A DNA stretch of 44,806 nt from JBBDYG01 sp040901765 (GCA_040901765.1 JBBDYG010000027.1:1-44806), one strand, 5' to 3'; positions 31,798 to 40,256 are shown, counted from the first letter of the stretch. The notes: generated by a model not told the origin, from the sequence alone. Made by a program: numbers and translations.

Positions 31798-32739
31798 TCA
31801 TTTATCTCGCGAGCTAACCGCCGGTGTGGCGGTGCCGAGGCGGATCGTCATGGTCGCTTGCTGGCCGGGGTACACGAGCCACTGGCCGTTTTCCGAGCGG
31901 TTGGTGATTTCCGCCCGGACCACGAACTGTTGGCGCTCGCCATACCGCAACTCTGGATTTACATAGACAATTCGGCCCGGCACATGCACGACTTCGCCGC
32001 GTCCCGCGGGCACTTCGACCGAAACTTCGCAACCCTGGATATCTCGCGGATTGTATTCGTCGATGTAAACCACCCCGTCCACATATAGCGTGTCGAGCCG
32101 GATCACTCGCAAGATGGGATCACCCGCAGTGACCCACTCGTTCTGGTGCCGGTAGACCTCCGCCACTTGGCCGTTAAAGGGTGACCGCACGGTGCGCAGT
32201 TCGAGACCTAAGTCCGCCGCATCAAGTTCGGCCTTCTTCGTCCAATAGTCCATCACGGCGAGGCTCATGTCGTGCTGGGCTTTTTCGATTGCCAGTTCCG
32301 CTCGATCCCACTCGAGCTTGGCGCCGCGAACTTCGTTCTGTGAGACGACGTTCTCAATCTTTCCAGAATTGGCCTCCACATAGTCTTCGTAGTTGGCCTT
32401 GGCAACCGCTGCCGCGGCTTTGGAGTGCCGAACTTCGACATCGACCGTCGCTCGTTGATTCGCGGCACGCAGGCCGTACTTGGCTGCCGCGCGGGCGATT
32501 ATCGCTTGACGGTCGTCGATTTTGGCGATCTCGGCCCCTTCGGTCACCTGAACGCCTTCTTTCACACCTAAATACGTGAGCACACCGTTTTCACTGGCTG
32601 GTATCTCAATGTCGTTGTCGTCCACCAGCATGACCTTGCATCGCTCGATCACCGGATTGACCGCGGGACCAGTTTGCGCGCGAGCAGCGCCGCATGAGAC
32701 CAGCAGAACAATGCTAAGCAGAGTTTGATTAAGTTTCAT
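31798..32739 (-). CDS. HlyD-family periplasmic adaptor protein, 313 aa
   Basis: The signal peptide is MKLNQTLLSIVLLVSCGAARA. The barrel-sandwich half-motif LTYLGVKEGVQVTEGAEIAKIDDRQ is followed by a short coiled coil (TVDVEVRHSKAAAAVAKANY, AELAIEKAQHDMSLAVMDYW). The returning lipoyl-like half is GLELRTVRSPFNGQVAEVYRH, and beta-barrel strands end with WLVYPGQQATMTIRLG. Such adaptors bridge an inner-membrane pump and an outer-membrane channel. Here the neighbours are a GAF-HlyD fusion and an M50-HlyD fusion, and no pump is encoded nearby. Confidence 0.88.
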   Translation of the reverse strand: MKLNQTLLSIVLLVSCGAARAQTGPAVNPVIERCKVMLVDDNDIEIPASENGVLTYLGVKEGVQVTEGAEIAKIDDRQAIIARAAAKYGLRAANQRATVDVEVRHSKAAAAVAKANYEDYVEANSGKIENVVSQNEVRGAKLEWDRAELAIEKAQHDMSLAVMDYWTKKAELDAADLGLELRTVRSPFNGQVAEVYRHQNEWVTAGDPILRVIRLDTLYVDGVVYIDEYNPRDIQGCEVSVEVPAGRGEVVHVPGRIVYVNPELRYGERQQFVVRAEITNRSENGQWLVYPGQQATMTIRLGTATPAVSSRDK

Positions 32740-32794
32740 GTGTGTTTCGAGAGGCGAGAAGGCTCATCTAACCAGGCGGTCGGTGGTAGCGTAG

Positions 32795-34900
32795 TTAGAA
32801 TCGAAATAGAATTTTGGCGCGGACGAAATCGATCAGATCATGCAAATAAACGTAGCCGATCGAAGCGGTGCCGCAGTGGACCTTCGCAATGGCCTCGGCT
32901 CCGACTTTCGGATTGCCGGCAAAAAGCTCGCGCAAGCGATGTTGGTCGTCAAACGCCACGCGGAGCTTGACCGTATTGCCCTGATCGCCGCGAACCTCCG
33001 CCGTGCTCCCCTGCTCGATCACGCGGCCAATGAACGGCTCTCCGGGATGGGTCGCTAGAATGAACTCGACTTTGAGTGGCTCCTCGGATTCGGCCGCCGC
33101 CTCGGCAATGTGGCCCATTCGCGCCTCGGGCATCATCACTTCCAGCAACCAGGGGCTGTCGGTGTTGGCAATTTCCATCAGGATTTGCTCTTTTCCGACA
33201 GGGCGATCGAGCAGACTCTCATCGACTTTCCAAGTAATCACGCGGCCCGCGATCGGACTGCGGACTTCCAGCTTTTTCTTGTTCACTTCCTGCAGTTGCA
33301 TTTGCGCATCGATGCTCACAAGGTCCGACCGAAGTTGGCCAATGCGGGCTTCTTTCTGTTGCTCCTCCGCAGGGGTCAGCCGGCGGCGATCGAATAAATC
33401 GCTGTTGATGGCGTTGATCTCCCCGAGGGCCGCGGCCTTCTGCCCTCTTAGGGCTTCGATTTCCTGGCCGATGACCGTGCTCTGCAAACGAACCACCACA
33501 TCGCCGGCGGCAACGTGCTGATCGTCTTTGACCAACACTTCGTCTACGTCGCCATCGATTCCGGCGAAGACGTTACGAAGTACTTCGGGACGCAAGCGAC
33601 CACGCCCTTCGAGCGTGAAATCGGCGGGGACGAGAACTGCCGCGGCCACCAAGCCCAGAATCAATGCTATGACGGCCAACGTCTTGGGAAGCGTGCGACC
33701 GCGTACCAGCCACGTCGCTTTGCCCAGCGCCTTCCACAATGGCATGAGAAACAGGCTCTCGTGCTCCAAAGCGTTGGCAAGCGCCGTGGCGCTGTGCGTG
33801 CGTACCACATCGATTCGCTGTCGGAAGCCTTCCGGCTCTTGGCTATCGACCATCTGCTCGACGATCAGCGCCCCCAACACACGCTGTGGTCGTACCTTTT
33901 CGCCGGGCGTGGGCGCCTCTTCTGCTTCCGCCGGCGGCACCAGCGGCAAAATGGCCATCGACTTGGTATGCGATTCATCGACGTAGGCTTCGAGCGCTTT
34001 CTCCACCTGCGGGGCCATGTCCACCGTGTCGCCCGAATACCAGACGTCCTCGCCGGTGCGAGTCACCGCCCTTGCCAGCTTCGTGAGCAGCGTCGCTACA
34101 TTCGAGCGTTTGTCGAAGGTGTCTTGGCCGCTGATGGACTCGATGATCACTCGGCTGCCGCGCTGAACGGCGACGGTAACGCGGTCGCAACCAATCAGCC
34201 GCCGACCCTCGTTGGCGACGGTGTAGGCCGTCTGGCGCACGTCGAGCTTTTCGTGTGCCGTGCGGGTAAAGGTTTCGAGCTGTTCCCACAGCGTTTGCTT
34301 CTGCGAGAGATAACGCAACCGCGAGTTGCGAAGATAAAGCCCCGCCAGTTCGCACGTCTGGAGCAGGAATTGCAGATAACCGCGCTGAACTTTTGACGAC
34401 GAGCCGGGCCGCTGAAACACCTCGATCACGCCCTGCGGGCCTTGATCGTTGCACAGCGGAGCTAAAACCAGCAGGTAGTCGGTGGGATTCGCCGGCGCAT
34501 GCTCATCGTCCGCGTCGGTTCCCCCGCCGAAGCCCGAATGAGGCTGTACGAGCGCGCCTTCGGAACTGGTCAGCACGGATTGCAGCAAGCGGCCATGCTG
34601 GGCTTGGCCGATCGGATTCTCGATCAGTCCGGTTGCCCGCAGGTTGATTTGGTAGGTGAGCGAAACAATCCCGGCGTCCGATGTGGTCCAAACGGCTCCT
34701 CCAACCGCCGCCAAGGCCGCCACGACCTTGTTCAGGTACTCATCGTAAAACCGGTCCGATTCGGTGTTGGATTGCGCAAGGTCGGCAATCTGCTGGACAA
34801 TCCCTTGGATTTCCCGCTTGGCGCGCTGGACTTCGTCCGGATCCACGGTGGACATGGCTGGGCGGGATTCAGGCTCGTTGGAGTATTGGCTGGTGCTCAC
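32795..34900 (-). CDS. GAF-domain / HlyD-like membrane fusion protein, 701 aa
   Basis: The N-terminal 150 residues and residues of about 215-360 are GAF-like sensor domains (for example FYDEYLNKVVAALAAVGGAV and ANEGRRLIGCDRVTVAVQRG). One membrane segment follows near residue 410 (LAVIALILGLVAAAVLVPADF). The rest is HlyD-like: VFAGIDGDVDEVLVKDDQHV, a coiled coil with EIEALRGQKAAALGEI, then LEVRSPIAGRVITWKVDESL and VKLRVAFDDQHRLRELFAG. The GAF part is cytoplasmic and the HlyD part periplasmic, which suggests that a cytoplasmic signal could gate export. It is the first gene of the minus-strand export operon and is divergent from infA. Confidence 0.85.
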   Translation of the reverse strand: MSTSQYSNEPESRPAMSTVDPDEVQRAKREIQGIVQQIADLAQSNTESDRFYDEYLNKVVAALAAVGGAVWTTSDAGIVSLTYQINLRATGLIENPIGQAQHGRLLQSVLTSSEGALVQPHSGFGGGTDADDEHAPANPTDYLLVLAPLCNDQGPQGVIEVFQRPGSSSKVQRGYLQFLLQTCELAGLYLRNSRLRYLSQKQTLWEQLETFTRTAHEKLDVRQTAYTVANEGRRLIGCDRVTVAVQRGSRVIIESISGQDTFDKRSNVATLLTKLARAVTRTGEDVWYSGDTVDMAPQVEKALEAYVDESHTKSMAILPLVPPAEAEEAPTPGEKVRPQRVLGALIVEQMVDSQEPEGFRQRIDVVRTHSATALANALEHESLFLMPLWKALGKATWLVRGRTLPKTLAVIALILGLVAAAVLVPADFTLEGRGRLRPEVLRNVFAGIDGDVDEVLVKDDQHVAAGDVVVRLQSTVIGQEIEALRGQKAAALGEINAINSDLFDRRRLTPAEEQQKEARIGQLRSDLVSIDAQMQLQEVNKKKLEVRSPIAGRVITWKVDESLLDRPVGKEQILMEIANTDSPWLLEVMMPEARMGHIAEAAAESEEPLKVEFILATHPGEPFIGRVIEQGSTAEVRGDQGNTVKLRVAFDDQHRLRELFAGNPKVGAEAIAKVHCGTASIGYVYLHDLIDFVRAKILFRF

Positions 34901-35118
34901 AGATAGTTAATCGTATCGCAAATTGGACCGTTCGCGGAGATGAACGTCCTGAAAATCGCCGGCCGGCGGAATAATCCGTGGAATTGGAAGAATCGCCCTA
35001 GCGGGGCGCTTGAATCACTGGACTGCGGGCTGGTCGGGATGGTAGTATTTGTGGAAGTTCCAGCTATTTCTTTAGTCACGCCGGCAATTGACGGTACGTT
35101 CGCACAGCGAGTCAGCCT

Positions 35119-35343
35119 ATGGCAAAGCAAAAAGAGGAAGCCCTCGAAGTGGAGGGAGTCGTAACCCAAGCCCTGGCCAACACGCGGTTTCGCGTGGAAA
35201 TTGAAGGCGGCCACGTCGTCACCGCCCATGTTGCGGGAAGGATGCGCAAAAACTTCATCCGTATTGTTCCCGGCGACAAGGTCCGAGTCGAGCTTTCACC
35301 CTACGATTTGACCAAGGGTCGGATAACCTACCGCGAGCGGTAG
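35119..35343 (+). CDS. infA: Translation initiation factor IF-1, 74 aa
   Basis: IF-1 binds the ribosomal A site during initiation. The OB-fold signatures are all present: EVEGVVTQALANTRFRVEIEGG, the conserved VTAHVAGRMRKNFIRI, VPGDKVRVELSPYDLTKGRI and TYRER at the end. The length of 74 is close to the usual 72. No clear SD precedes the ATG. It stands alone rather than in a ribosomal-protein operon, between the divergent export operon and an unrecognised secreted protein gene. Confidence 0.95.
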   Translation: MAKQKEEALEVEGVVTQALANTRFRVEIEGGHVVTAHVAGRMRKNFIRIVPGDKVRVELSPYDLTKGRITYRER

Positions 35344-35663
35344 GGGGTGGGAGTTTGAAGTCTTGAGGCGATCAAACGGCGGCCCGGCGAGCTTTCTGTC
35401 GTTCGCAGAGCGGTCGCCCGCCCTTGCCGTGGGCGATGAAAATGCGCAATCTTTGTTAAAACCGGCAACTTAGTCGCCGGGTATCTTGTCAGGCGGACCA
35501 ATGCGCTCGTCGTGAGCGAGCCGCGATACTATAGCCGCCCTACAATTTTTCGTTATGGTCAGCGAATAGGTGGACGCCGGGTGCCAAAGTTGAACAACGT
35601 TGGCTCAAGCACGGTTTATCCGCCAATGCACGCGACATTTACTTTTTCCTTGGAGATCGACAC
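35344..35663. other. Intergenic region between infA and the secreted protein gene
   Basis: I see no gene. It contains a weak hairpin (TCGCCC and GGGCGA, near 35412-35428) that may terminate infA. A possible -10 like TACTAT lies near 35527. The GTG start at 35664 of the next gene has GGAG upstream. Promoter assignments here are uncertain. Confidence 0.35.
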
Positions 35664-37385
35664 GTGACCCAATTCTTGCACCGTTTTCGAACTGCGCTCC
35701 TACTGGCCCTAGCCGTTGGACTGACGATTACCCCGACTTCGTTGCGCGCTCAGGAGGATAAATCGGACGCTCCCGGCGAGCTTAAAACCATCGCGGTGGT
35801 GGCCCTCTCCGGTTACGACAACGTGATGGAAAACGTGGGTTACTTCGGCGGACTGGTGGGCCAGCCCGAAGCCGCACAAACCATCGAAGGGATGCTTAAT
35901 CTGTTCACGCAGAACAAAGGACTGGTGGGCGTGGACAAGACACGGCCGTGGGGAATGGTGCTTCAGACCGATGGCATGCAATTCGTCCCCGTCGGCTGCT
36001 TGCCGGTGACAAGTTTGGATGAACTGTTGGAGCTTGCCGTGGGTTTCGGCGTGATGGCCGAAGACGCCGGGGATGGCGTCCAAGAATTGGCAATGGAGGA
36101 TCGCTCGCTATTCGTCAAGCAGGTGGGTGACTGGGCGTTCTTGAGCCAATCGGCGGAGGCGCTAGCCTCCGCGCCGACCGACCCGATGGCGCTTCTGAAA
36201 CCTCTGGTAGAGCAGTACACAGTCGGGGCGCATGTGAAAGTGCGGAATGTGCCAGAGATGTACCGCCAGATAGCGATCCAACAGATGCGGCAAGGCATGG
36301 AGCAGGGTCTGCAACGCCTGCCGGACGAATCGGACGAAGAATTTGATGCCCGTCGGGAGATGACGGAAACGCAGCTCGAGAACATCGTTCAGATGATCGA
36401 GGAGATCGATGAACTGACGGTGGGCTGGGCCGTCTCGCCGGACGAGAAAAAGACGTCTATCGAGTTCGCTCTGACGGCCGTGCCGGATACGAAGACGGCC
36501 CGGCAACTGACCGCCGCTAGCGGCTCAAAAACAAACTTCGCCGGATTTATACAGCCCGACGCGGCAGCCACGCTGCTAATTGCTCAGCAAGTGCCGTCGG
36601 AGATGATCGAAGAGCAGGCCGAGCAGATGAAGGCCATGATGAAAACCTTCCGCTTGCAGGCGGCAAAGGCCATCGAAGAAGAGAGCGAGCTTCCCAATCA
36701 GGAGGCCAAGGACACCATGAATTCGGCAATTGATGACTTCATGTCGGCCGTGGAAGCGACGATCCTGACGGGCAAAACGGACGCCGGAGCGGTGCTTCAC
36801 ATCGCCCCCGATTCCTTTACCCTCGTCGCGGGCGGGCATGTCGTGGAGACGGACAAAATTGAAAGCGGCCTGAAAAAGGTCATGTCGTTGGCCGAGCAGG
36901 AACCCGACTTTCCCGGAGTTAAGTGGAACGCCGAGAGCTATGGCGGCCTGAGCTTCCATACTGTGGACGTTCCGATTCCGGCCGATGAGGAAGAGGCCCG
37001 GCAAATGTTCGGCGAACAATTGAATGTGGCCGTAGGTTTAGGGGCCGACACTGCAATCCTGGCAGTGGGAAAAGACTACATGGCCGCAGTGAAAAAGGTT
37101 CTCGACGATTCCAAAGCCCAGGGCGGCAAGGAAGTGAAACCCGCGGTTATGTCCGTCTCGGTGGGCGCGATCATGAAGGTGGCCGCCGCGTTCGTCGATG
37201 AAGAACAGGCCCCACAAGTGCAGATGATGGCCGACATGCTCGAAACCAACAGCGAGGGACTCGATCACATCCGAATCGAAGCCGACCTCATACCCAATGG
37301 CCTGAAATATCGGTTTGAGGCTGAAGAGGGCGTGATCAAGGCGATCGGCGCCGGTGTTGGCTATGCTCAGCAAAGCGAGTTCTAA
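35664..37385 (+). CDS. Unrecognised secreted protein, 573 aa
   Basis: The start is GTG (35664), with GGAG about 10 nt upstream. The signal peptide is FRTALLLALAVGLTITPTSLRAQ. The mature protein alternates strands and helices (for example KTIAVVALSGYDNVMENVGY, RPWGMVLQTDGMQFVPVGCL, IEEIDELTVGWAVSPDEKKT, FAGFIQPDAAATLLIAQQVP, GGLSFHTVDVPIPADEEEA) and has many acidic residues. I do not recognise the family; planctomycetes have many such large secreted proteins of unknown function. It precedes a strong terminator and the assembly gap. Confidence 0.7.
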   Translation: MTQFLHRFRTALLLALAVGLTITPTSLRAQEDKSDAPGELKTIAVVALSGYDNVMENVGYFGGLVGQPEAAQTIEGMLNLFTQNKGLVGVDKTRPWGMVLQTDGMQFVPVGCLPVTSLDELLELAVGFGVMAEDAGDGVQELAMEDRSLFVKQVGDWAFLSQSAEALASAPTDPMALLKPLVEQYTVGAHVKVRNVPEMYRQIAIQQMRQGMEQGLQRLPDESDEEFDARREMTETQLENIVQMIEEIDELTVGWAVSPDEKKTSIEFALTAVPDTKTARQLTAASGSKTNFAGFIQPDAAATLLIAQQVPSEMIEEQAEQMKAMMKTFRLQAAKAIEEESELPNQEAKDTMNSAIDDFMSAVEATILTGKTDAGAVLHIAPDSFTLVAGGHVVETDKIESGLKKVMSLAEQEPDFPGVKWNAESYGGLSFHTVDVPIPADEEEARQMFGEQLNVAVGLGADTAILAVGKDYMAAVKKVLDDSKAQGGKEVKPAVMSVSVGAIMKVAAAFVDEEQAPQVQMMADMLETNSEGLDHIRIEADLIPNGLKYRFEAEEGVIKAIGAGVGYAQQSEF

Positions 37386-37414
37386 GCCAGCCCAGACTGA
37401 AAACAATCTCGGCG

Positions 37415-37441
37415 GGGGGGGGGGGGGGGGGNNNNNNNNNN
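37415..37441. other. Assembly gap: 17-G run and 10 Ns
   Basis: A run of G at 37415-37431 is followed by 10 Ns at 37432-37441. The preceding CGGC and following GCGGCG belong to a strong GC hairpin. The G run looks like a two-colour Illumina dark-cycle artefact at a hairpin rather than real sequence, so the bases here are unreliable. Confidence 0.9.
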
Positions 37442-37473
37442 GCGGCGTTCGGAACGAACGCCGCCGCCTTTTT
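37442..37473 (+). terminator. Rho-independent terminator after the secreted protein gene
   Basis: The stem GCGGCGTTCG (37442-37451), loop GAA and CGAACGCCGC (37455-37464) are followed by CGCC and a T run (TTTTT). The stem may extend into the unsequenced gap upstream, since GGCGG precedes the G run. Confidence 0.75.
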
Positions 37474-37571
37474 CGTTGTCCTGAGGCGCGTTACGCTTGC
37501 AATTCAGATCGGTGCAGCAAGTTCGAGCGATCGGTCGACGCTAACCCGCCCACCCCAGAATTAAATCCTTC

Positions 37572-38873
37572 ATGCCGCTTCCCACCACGCTTCACGAAAT
37601 CGCCGGCCATTCGATCTTGGAACTGGCCAAAGAGTTCGGTACGCCGGTCTATGTTTACGACTCGGCGCCGATTATTCGGCGCATTAGCGAGCTGCGGGCG
37701 TTTGACGTGATCCGTTATGCCCAAAAAGCGTGCTCCAATTTGGCGATTCTGGACCTGATGCGGAGGCACGGAGTGCTCGTGGATGCAGTCAGCGCTGGCG
37801 AAGTGCAACGGGCAATCGCTGTGGGTTATCAGCCCGGATTTAATCTTCCGCCGGAGATCGTCTACACGGCAGACATCTTCGATCGCGACTCGCTCGACGT
37901 GGTGCTGAAACACGACATCCCGGTCAACTGCGGTTCGCCCGACATGATCGACCAGTACGGCGAGCGTGCGCCGGGCCGTGGAATTACGCTACGGATCAAT
38001 CCGGGCTTCGGCCATGGCCATAGCCAGAAGACGAACACGGGCGGCGAGCAGTCGAAGCACGGCATTTGGCATGAGCAAATTGGCCAATGTGTTCGGCGGG
38101 CCGCGAAATACAACCTGTCGATCACGGGCATTCACATGCACATCGGCTCTGGCAGCGATATGCAGCATCTCGGCCAGGTGTGCGAGGCGCTTGAGCGCAT
38201 CGCAATCGAGGTGGGTCCGAGCGTGAATTCCATCAGCGCCGGCGGTGGTTTGCCGATCTCCTACCAAGAGGACGAGCCACCCGCCGATATGGGAGCTTAT
38301 TTCAAGCTATGGGACGCCACGCGCCGACGGCTTGCCGAGCAATTCCGCCACCCTGTGAGTCTTGAAATCGAGCCTGGCCGGTACCTCGTCGCCGAAAGCG
38401 GTTACTTGCTGACGGAAATTCGCGCCGTAAAGAAAATGGGGCAGAACTGTTTTTACTTAGTTGACGCGGGATTCAACAATCTCGCGCGACCGATTCTATA
38501 CGGTGCGTATCACCCAATGGCGATTTGCCCCGCCCCGAGTGAACCGAGTAGCCTCCGACCTCGGCCACTTCAACCCGTGGTCGTCGGCGGCCCGCTGTGC
38601 GAGTCGGGCGATATCTTCACGCAGGAAGAAGGGGGTTACGTTGCGACCCGTGAACTTCCGGAGGCAAGTGTCGGAGATTTTCTGGTGATCGGCTACGCCG
38701 GTGCCTACGGCTACGTGATGGGAAGCAACTACAACTCAAAGCCGCTAGCGGCCGAGGTACTCATCGAGCAAGGCAAGGTCAATTTAGTGCGGAAGCGGCA
38801 GACGTTTGAGGATTTGGTGAGTGGGGAGATGGTGCCGGGCCAATATCCCTTATTGGCGGCACAATTGAATTAG
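37572..38873 (+). CDS. lysA: Diaminopimelate decarboxylase, 433 aa
   Basis: The PLP enzyme of fold III converts meso-diaminopimelate to lysine. The PLP lysine K52 lies in RYAQKACSNLAIL. Other family blocks are ILDLMRRHGVLVDAVSAGE, RINPGFGHGHSQKTNTGG, ITGIHMHIGSGS (phosphate and substrate), SISAGGGLPISY, LEIEPGRYLVAESGYL and the active-site CESGDIF. The length is typical. The gene is transcribed after the terminator and gap. Its end overlaps the convergent DUF2442 gene by 4 nt. Confidence 0.95.
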   Translation: MPLPTTLHEIAGHSILELAKEFGTPVYVYDSAPIIRRISELRAFDVIRYAQKACSNLAILDLMRRHGVLVDAVSAGEVQRAIAVGYQPGFNLPPEIVYTADIFDRDSLDVVLKHDIPVNCGSPDMIDQYGERAPGRGITLRINPGFGHGHSQKTNTGGEQSKHGIWHEQIGQCVRRAAKYNLSITGIHMHIGSGSDMQHLGQVCEALERIAIEVGPSVNSISAGGGLPISYQEDEPPADMGAYFKLWDATRRRLAEQFRHPVSLEIEPGRYLVAESGYLLTEIRAVKKMGQNCFYLVDAGFNNLARPILYGAYHPMAICPAPSEPSSLRPRPLQPVVVGGPLCESGDIFTQEEGGYVATRELPEASVGDFLVIGYAGAYGYVMGSNYNSKPLAAEVLIEQGKVNLVRKRQTFEDLVSGEMVPGQYPLLAAQLN

Positions 38874-39169
38874 CTGGCATTGTGATCGACGCCCGCCATC
38901 AACCCTGCAATCGATAAGTCTTCATCCACATCTGGCCAGTGGAGACTTACTCCTCCGCCGCTAATTTCATAGTTTGCACGTTGCTCAGGTGTGGCGTCAC
39001 GCAGAAGCGGAAACCAATTCAAAGGCACACTTAAAATACGACCATCTGAAAAGGTCACATGCATCGTCGCGGCGTCGCACTCCACGTGTTTCGCAAGTGC
39101 GGTTGTGGGCACAAAAGCGCGTTGAAAACGGGCTTTTGCTTTAATCGAAGTGTTCATGCCACGTTTCAT
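38870..39169 (-). CDS. DUF2442 protein, third gene of the hicA-hicB operon, 99 aa
   Basis: The domain is clear: ATMHVTFSDGRILSVPLNWF, PLLRDATPEQRANYEISGGG and SLHWPDVDEDLSIAGLMAG are DUF2442 signatures. The family usually partners a DUF4160 protein and is suspected to act as an antitoxin-like or regulatory protein. Here it starts 1 nt after the stop of hicB (TGA-A-ATG), so it is translationally coupled. The second ATG (39157) is an alternative start. It converges with lysA and overlaps it by 4 nt. Confidence 0.85.
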   Translation of the reverse strand: MKRGMNTSIKAKARFQRAFVPTTALAKHVECDAATMHVTFSDGRILSVPLNWFPLLRDATPEQRANYEISGGGVSLHWPDVDEDLSIAGLMAGVDHNAS

Positions 39170-39170
39170 T

Positions 39171-39383
39171 TCAAGCTGTCACATCCAGATATCCAACACG
39201 ACTGGACGCCTCCGGCACATCCAGCCCGTCTTCGCGCATCCCTGCCAAATGGACTTCAATCGCTTCGCGCAGTAGGCGTTCGGCCTCGTCCGCAGTGTCT
39301 CCCGTGGCGACGCATCCGGGCAGATCTGGAACGTATGCTGCGTAATTTGAGTTCGCGCGTTCAACAACTACGGCGTAGCGCAT
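39171..39383 (-). CDS. hicB: HicB-family antitoxin, 70 aa
   Basis: The partial RNase-H-like HicB fold is visible: RYAVVVERANSNYAAYVPDL, PGCVATGDTADEAERLLREA and EVHLAGMREDGLDVPEASSR. It is the short form without an added DNA-binding domain. It starts 2 nt after the stop of hicA, which is the usual order hicA-hicB. HicB blocks the RNA-binding, RNA-cleaving toxin. Confidence 0.9.
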   Translation of the reverse strand: MRYAVVVERANSNYAAYVPDLPGCVATGDTADEAERLLREAIEVHLAGMREDGLDVPEASSRVGYLDVTA

Positions 39384-39385
39384 GG

Positions 39386-39574
39386 TTAGTCCTCGGTTTT
39401 CAGGCCCGACCGCTTAAGAATGCTGTTCAAAGTACCGGGCGCAAGATCGTGGCTCATTTTGCCTGAGACGGTAACGCGCCCACGTTTGACGGCGCGCTGT
39501 CGATGGCCGCCTTTTGCTGGCACACGATACCAGCCGTCATCCTGCAAAATTCGGATCATAGCTCGGACCTTCAT
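39386..39574 (-). CDS. hicA: HicA-family mRNA interferase toxin, 62 aa
   Basis: The dsRBD-like fold is short. The catalytic histidine is H24, in the segment WYRVPAKGGHRQRA, where GGH stands in place of the usual GSH. The C-terminal part has VTVSGKMSHDLAPGTLNSIL and KRSGLK, typical of HicA. It is the first gene of the operon hicA-hicB-DUF2442. HicA cleaves mRNA independently of the ribosome. Confidence 0.9.
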   Translation of the reverse strand: MKVRAMIRILQDDGWYRVPAKGGHRQRAVKRGRVTVSGKMSHDLAPGTLNSILKRSGLKTED

Positions 39575-39674
39575 TACTCAATCATATCTCTCCCCACTCC
39601 GCGATTCGAGGTCGTTGTCACGAATGCGAATATTGCCCCGATCCTCTTGGCTCAGTCATGGCCACAGGCTAAGA

Positions 39675-39692
39675 TTGTGATAGATTTCACAA
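39675..39692. promoter_or_regulatory. CRP/FNR-type palindrome upstream of the ferredoxin gene
   Basis: TTGTGA (39675-39680), TAGATT and TCACAA (39687-39692) form a perfect TGTGA-N6-TCACA core, the consensus of CRP-family sites. The site is 73 nt before the ferredoxin ATG and 100 nt upstream of hicA on the other strand. Which gene it controls, and by which regulator, is not shown. Confidence 0.45.
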
Positions 39693-39764
39693 ACTCCCTT
39701 CGTTGGCCCCACCTCCGCCTTGCGGCACGTGGTGCCGCGGCTGAAATACTCGAGCATTACCCCA

Positions 39765-40163
39765 ATGGCCAAGCAAGGTCCACGCAAGAAGGTTCCCAAG
39801 GAGCTGGCCGTCATCAACGCCGACAACTGCACCGGGTGCGAATCGTGCCTGGAAGTTTGCCCGGTCGATTGCATCAATCTGTTGACAATTGATCGCGGCA
39901 TCGTGAAGGGCGTTCAGCAGTGGTGCGAGATCGACCTTGAGCGTTGCGTGGGCTGCGAGGTGTGCGTTCACATCCCGGGCAAGAAGAGCAATCCGTACGA
40001 TCTCAAAGTCTGCCCTTGGGACGCGATCGAGATGGTTCCCACTGAGATGGTCGCTCAATACGTGGCGCAAATCGGGGGGCCGCCCGAGTATATCGAAGCG
40101 AATTGGGACCGGTTGGTCGGGACGGCGCAGCATCTGGCGGAGCTCCGAGCTTCGAGCGCTTAA
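39765..40163 (+). CDS. Two-cluster 4Fe-4S ferredoxin, 132 aa
   Basis: The first cluster motif is C-TG-C-ES-C-LEV-CP, the classic CxxCxxCxxxCP. The second is C-VG-C-EV-C followed by 15 residues and CP, so the last spacing is longer than usual; a [4Fe-4S] or [3Fe-4S] cluster is possible. The N-terminus is basic (MAKQGPRKKVPKELAV), and the C-terminal 40 residues are helical. It is soluble and carries electrons for an unknown partner. The ATG at 39765 is chosen because it gives the basic N-terminus; an upstream extension to 39720 is not supported. Confidence 0.85.
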   Translation: MAKQGPRKKVPKELAVINADNCTGCESCLEVCPVDCINLLTIDRGIVKGVQQWCEIDLERCVGCEVCVHIPGKKSNPYDLKVCPWDAIEMVPTEMVAQYVAQIGGPPEYIEANWDRLVGTAQHLAELRASSA

Positions 40164-40192
40164 TCGCACTCATCTTCGACGTACTGCTGTGT

Positions 40193-40220
40193 TTGCACAA
40201 AAATTGCAGCGCGCTATAAT
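40193..40220 (+). promoter_or_regulatory. Promoter of the ParE-like toxin-antitoxin operon
   Basis: TTGCAC (40193-40198), 16 nt and a perfect TATAAT (40215-40220) lie 37 nt before the ATG (40257), with a GGAG near 40246. Confidence 0.65.
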
Positions 40221-40256
40221 AGCAATGGCTTTGCATTTCATTGCCGGAGTATTGAC

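Noticed and set aside
33515..34396. 293-aa open frame on the plus strand
   Set aside because: It is antisense to the GAF-HlyD gene, with no domain support.
35338..35360. GTAG at the infA stop as another REP
   Set aside because: GTAG is present, but the following GGGGTGGGAG does not fold into a hairpin, so it was not counted.
39059..39466. 135-aa open frame on the plus strand over hicB and hicA
   Set aside because: It is antisense to the clear HicB and HicA frames.
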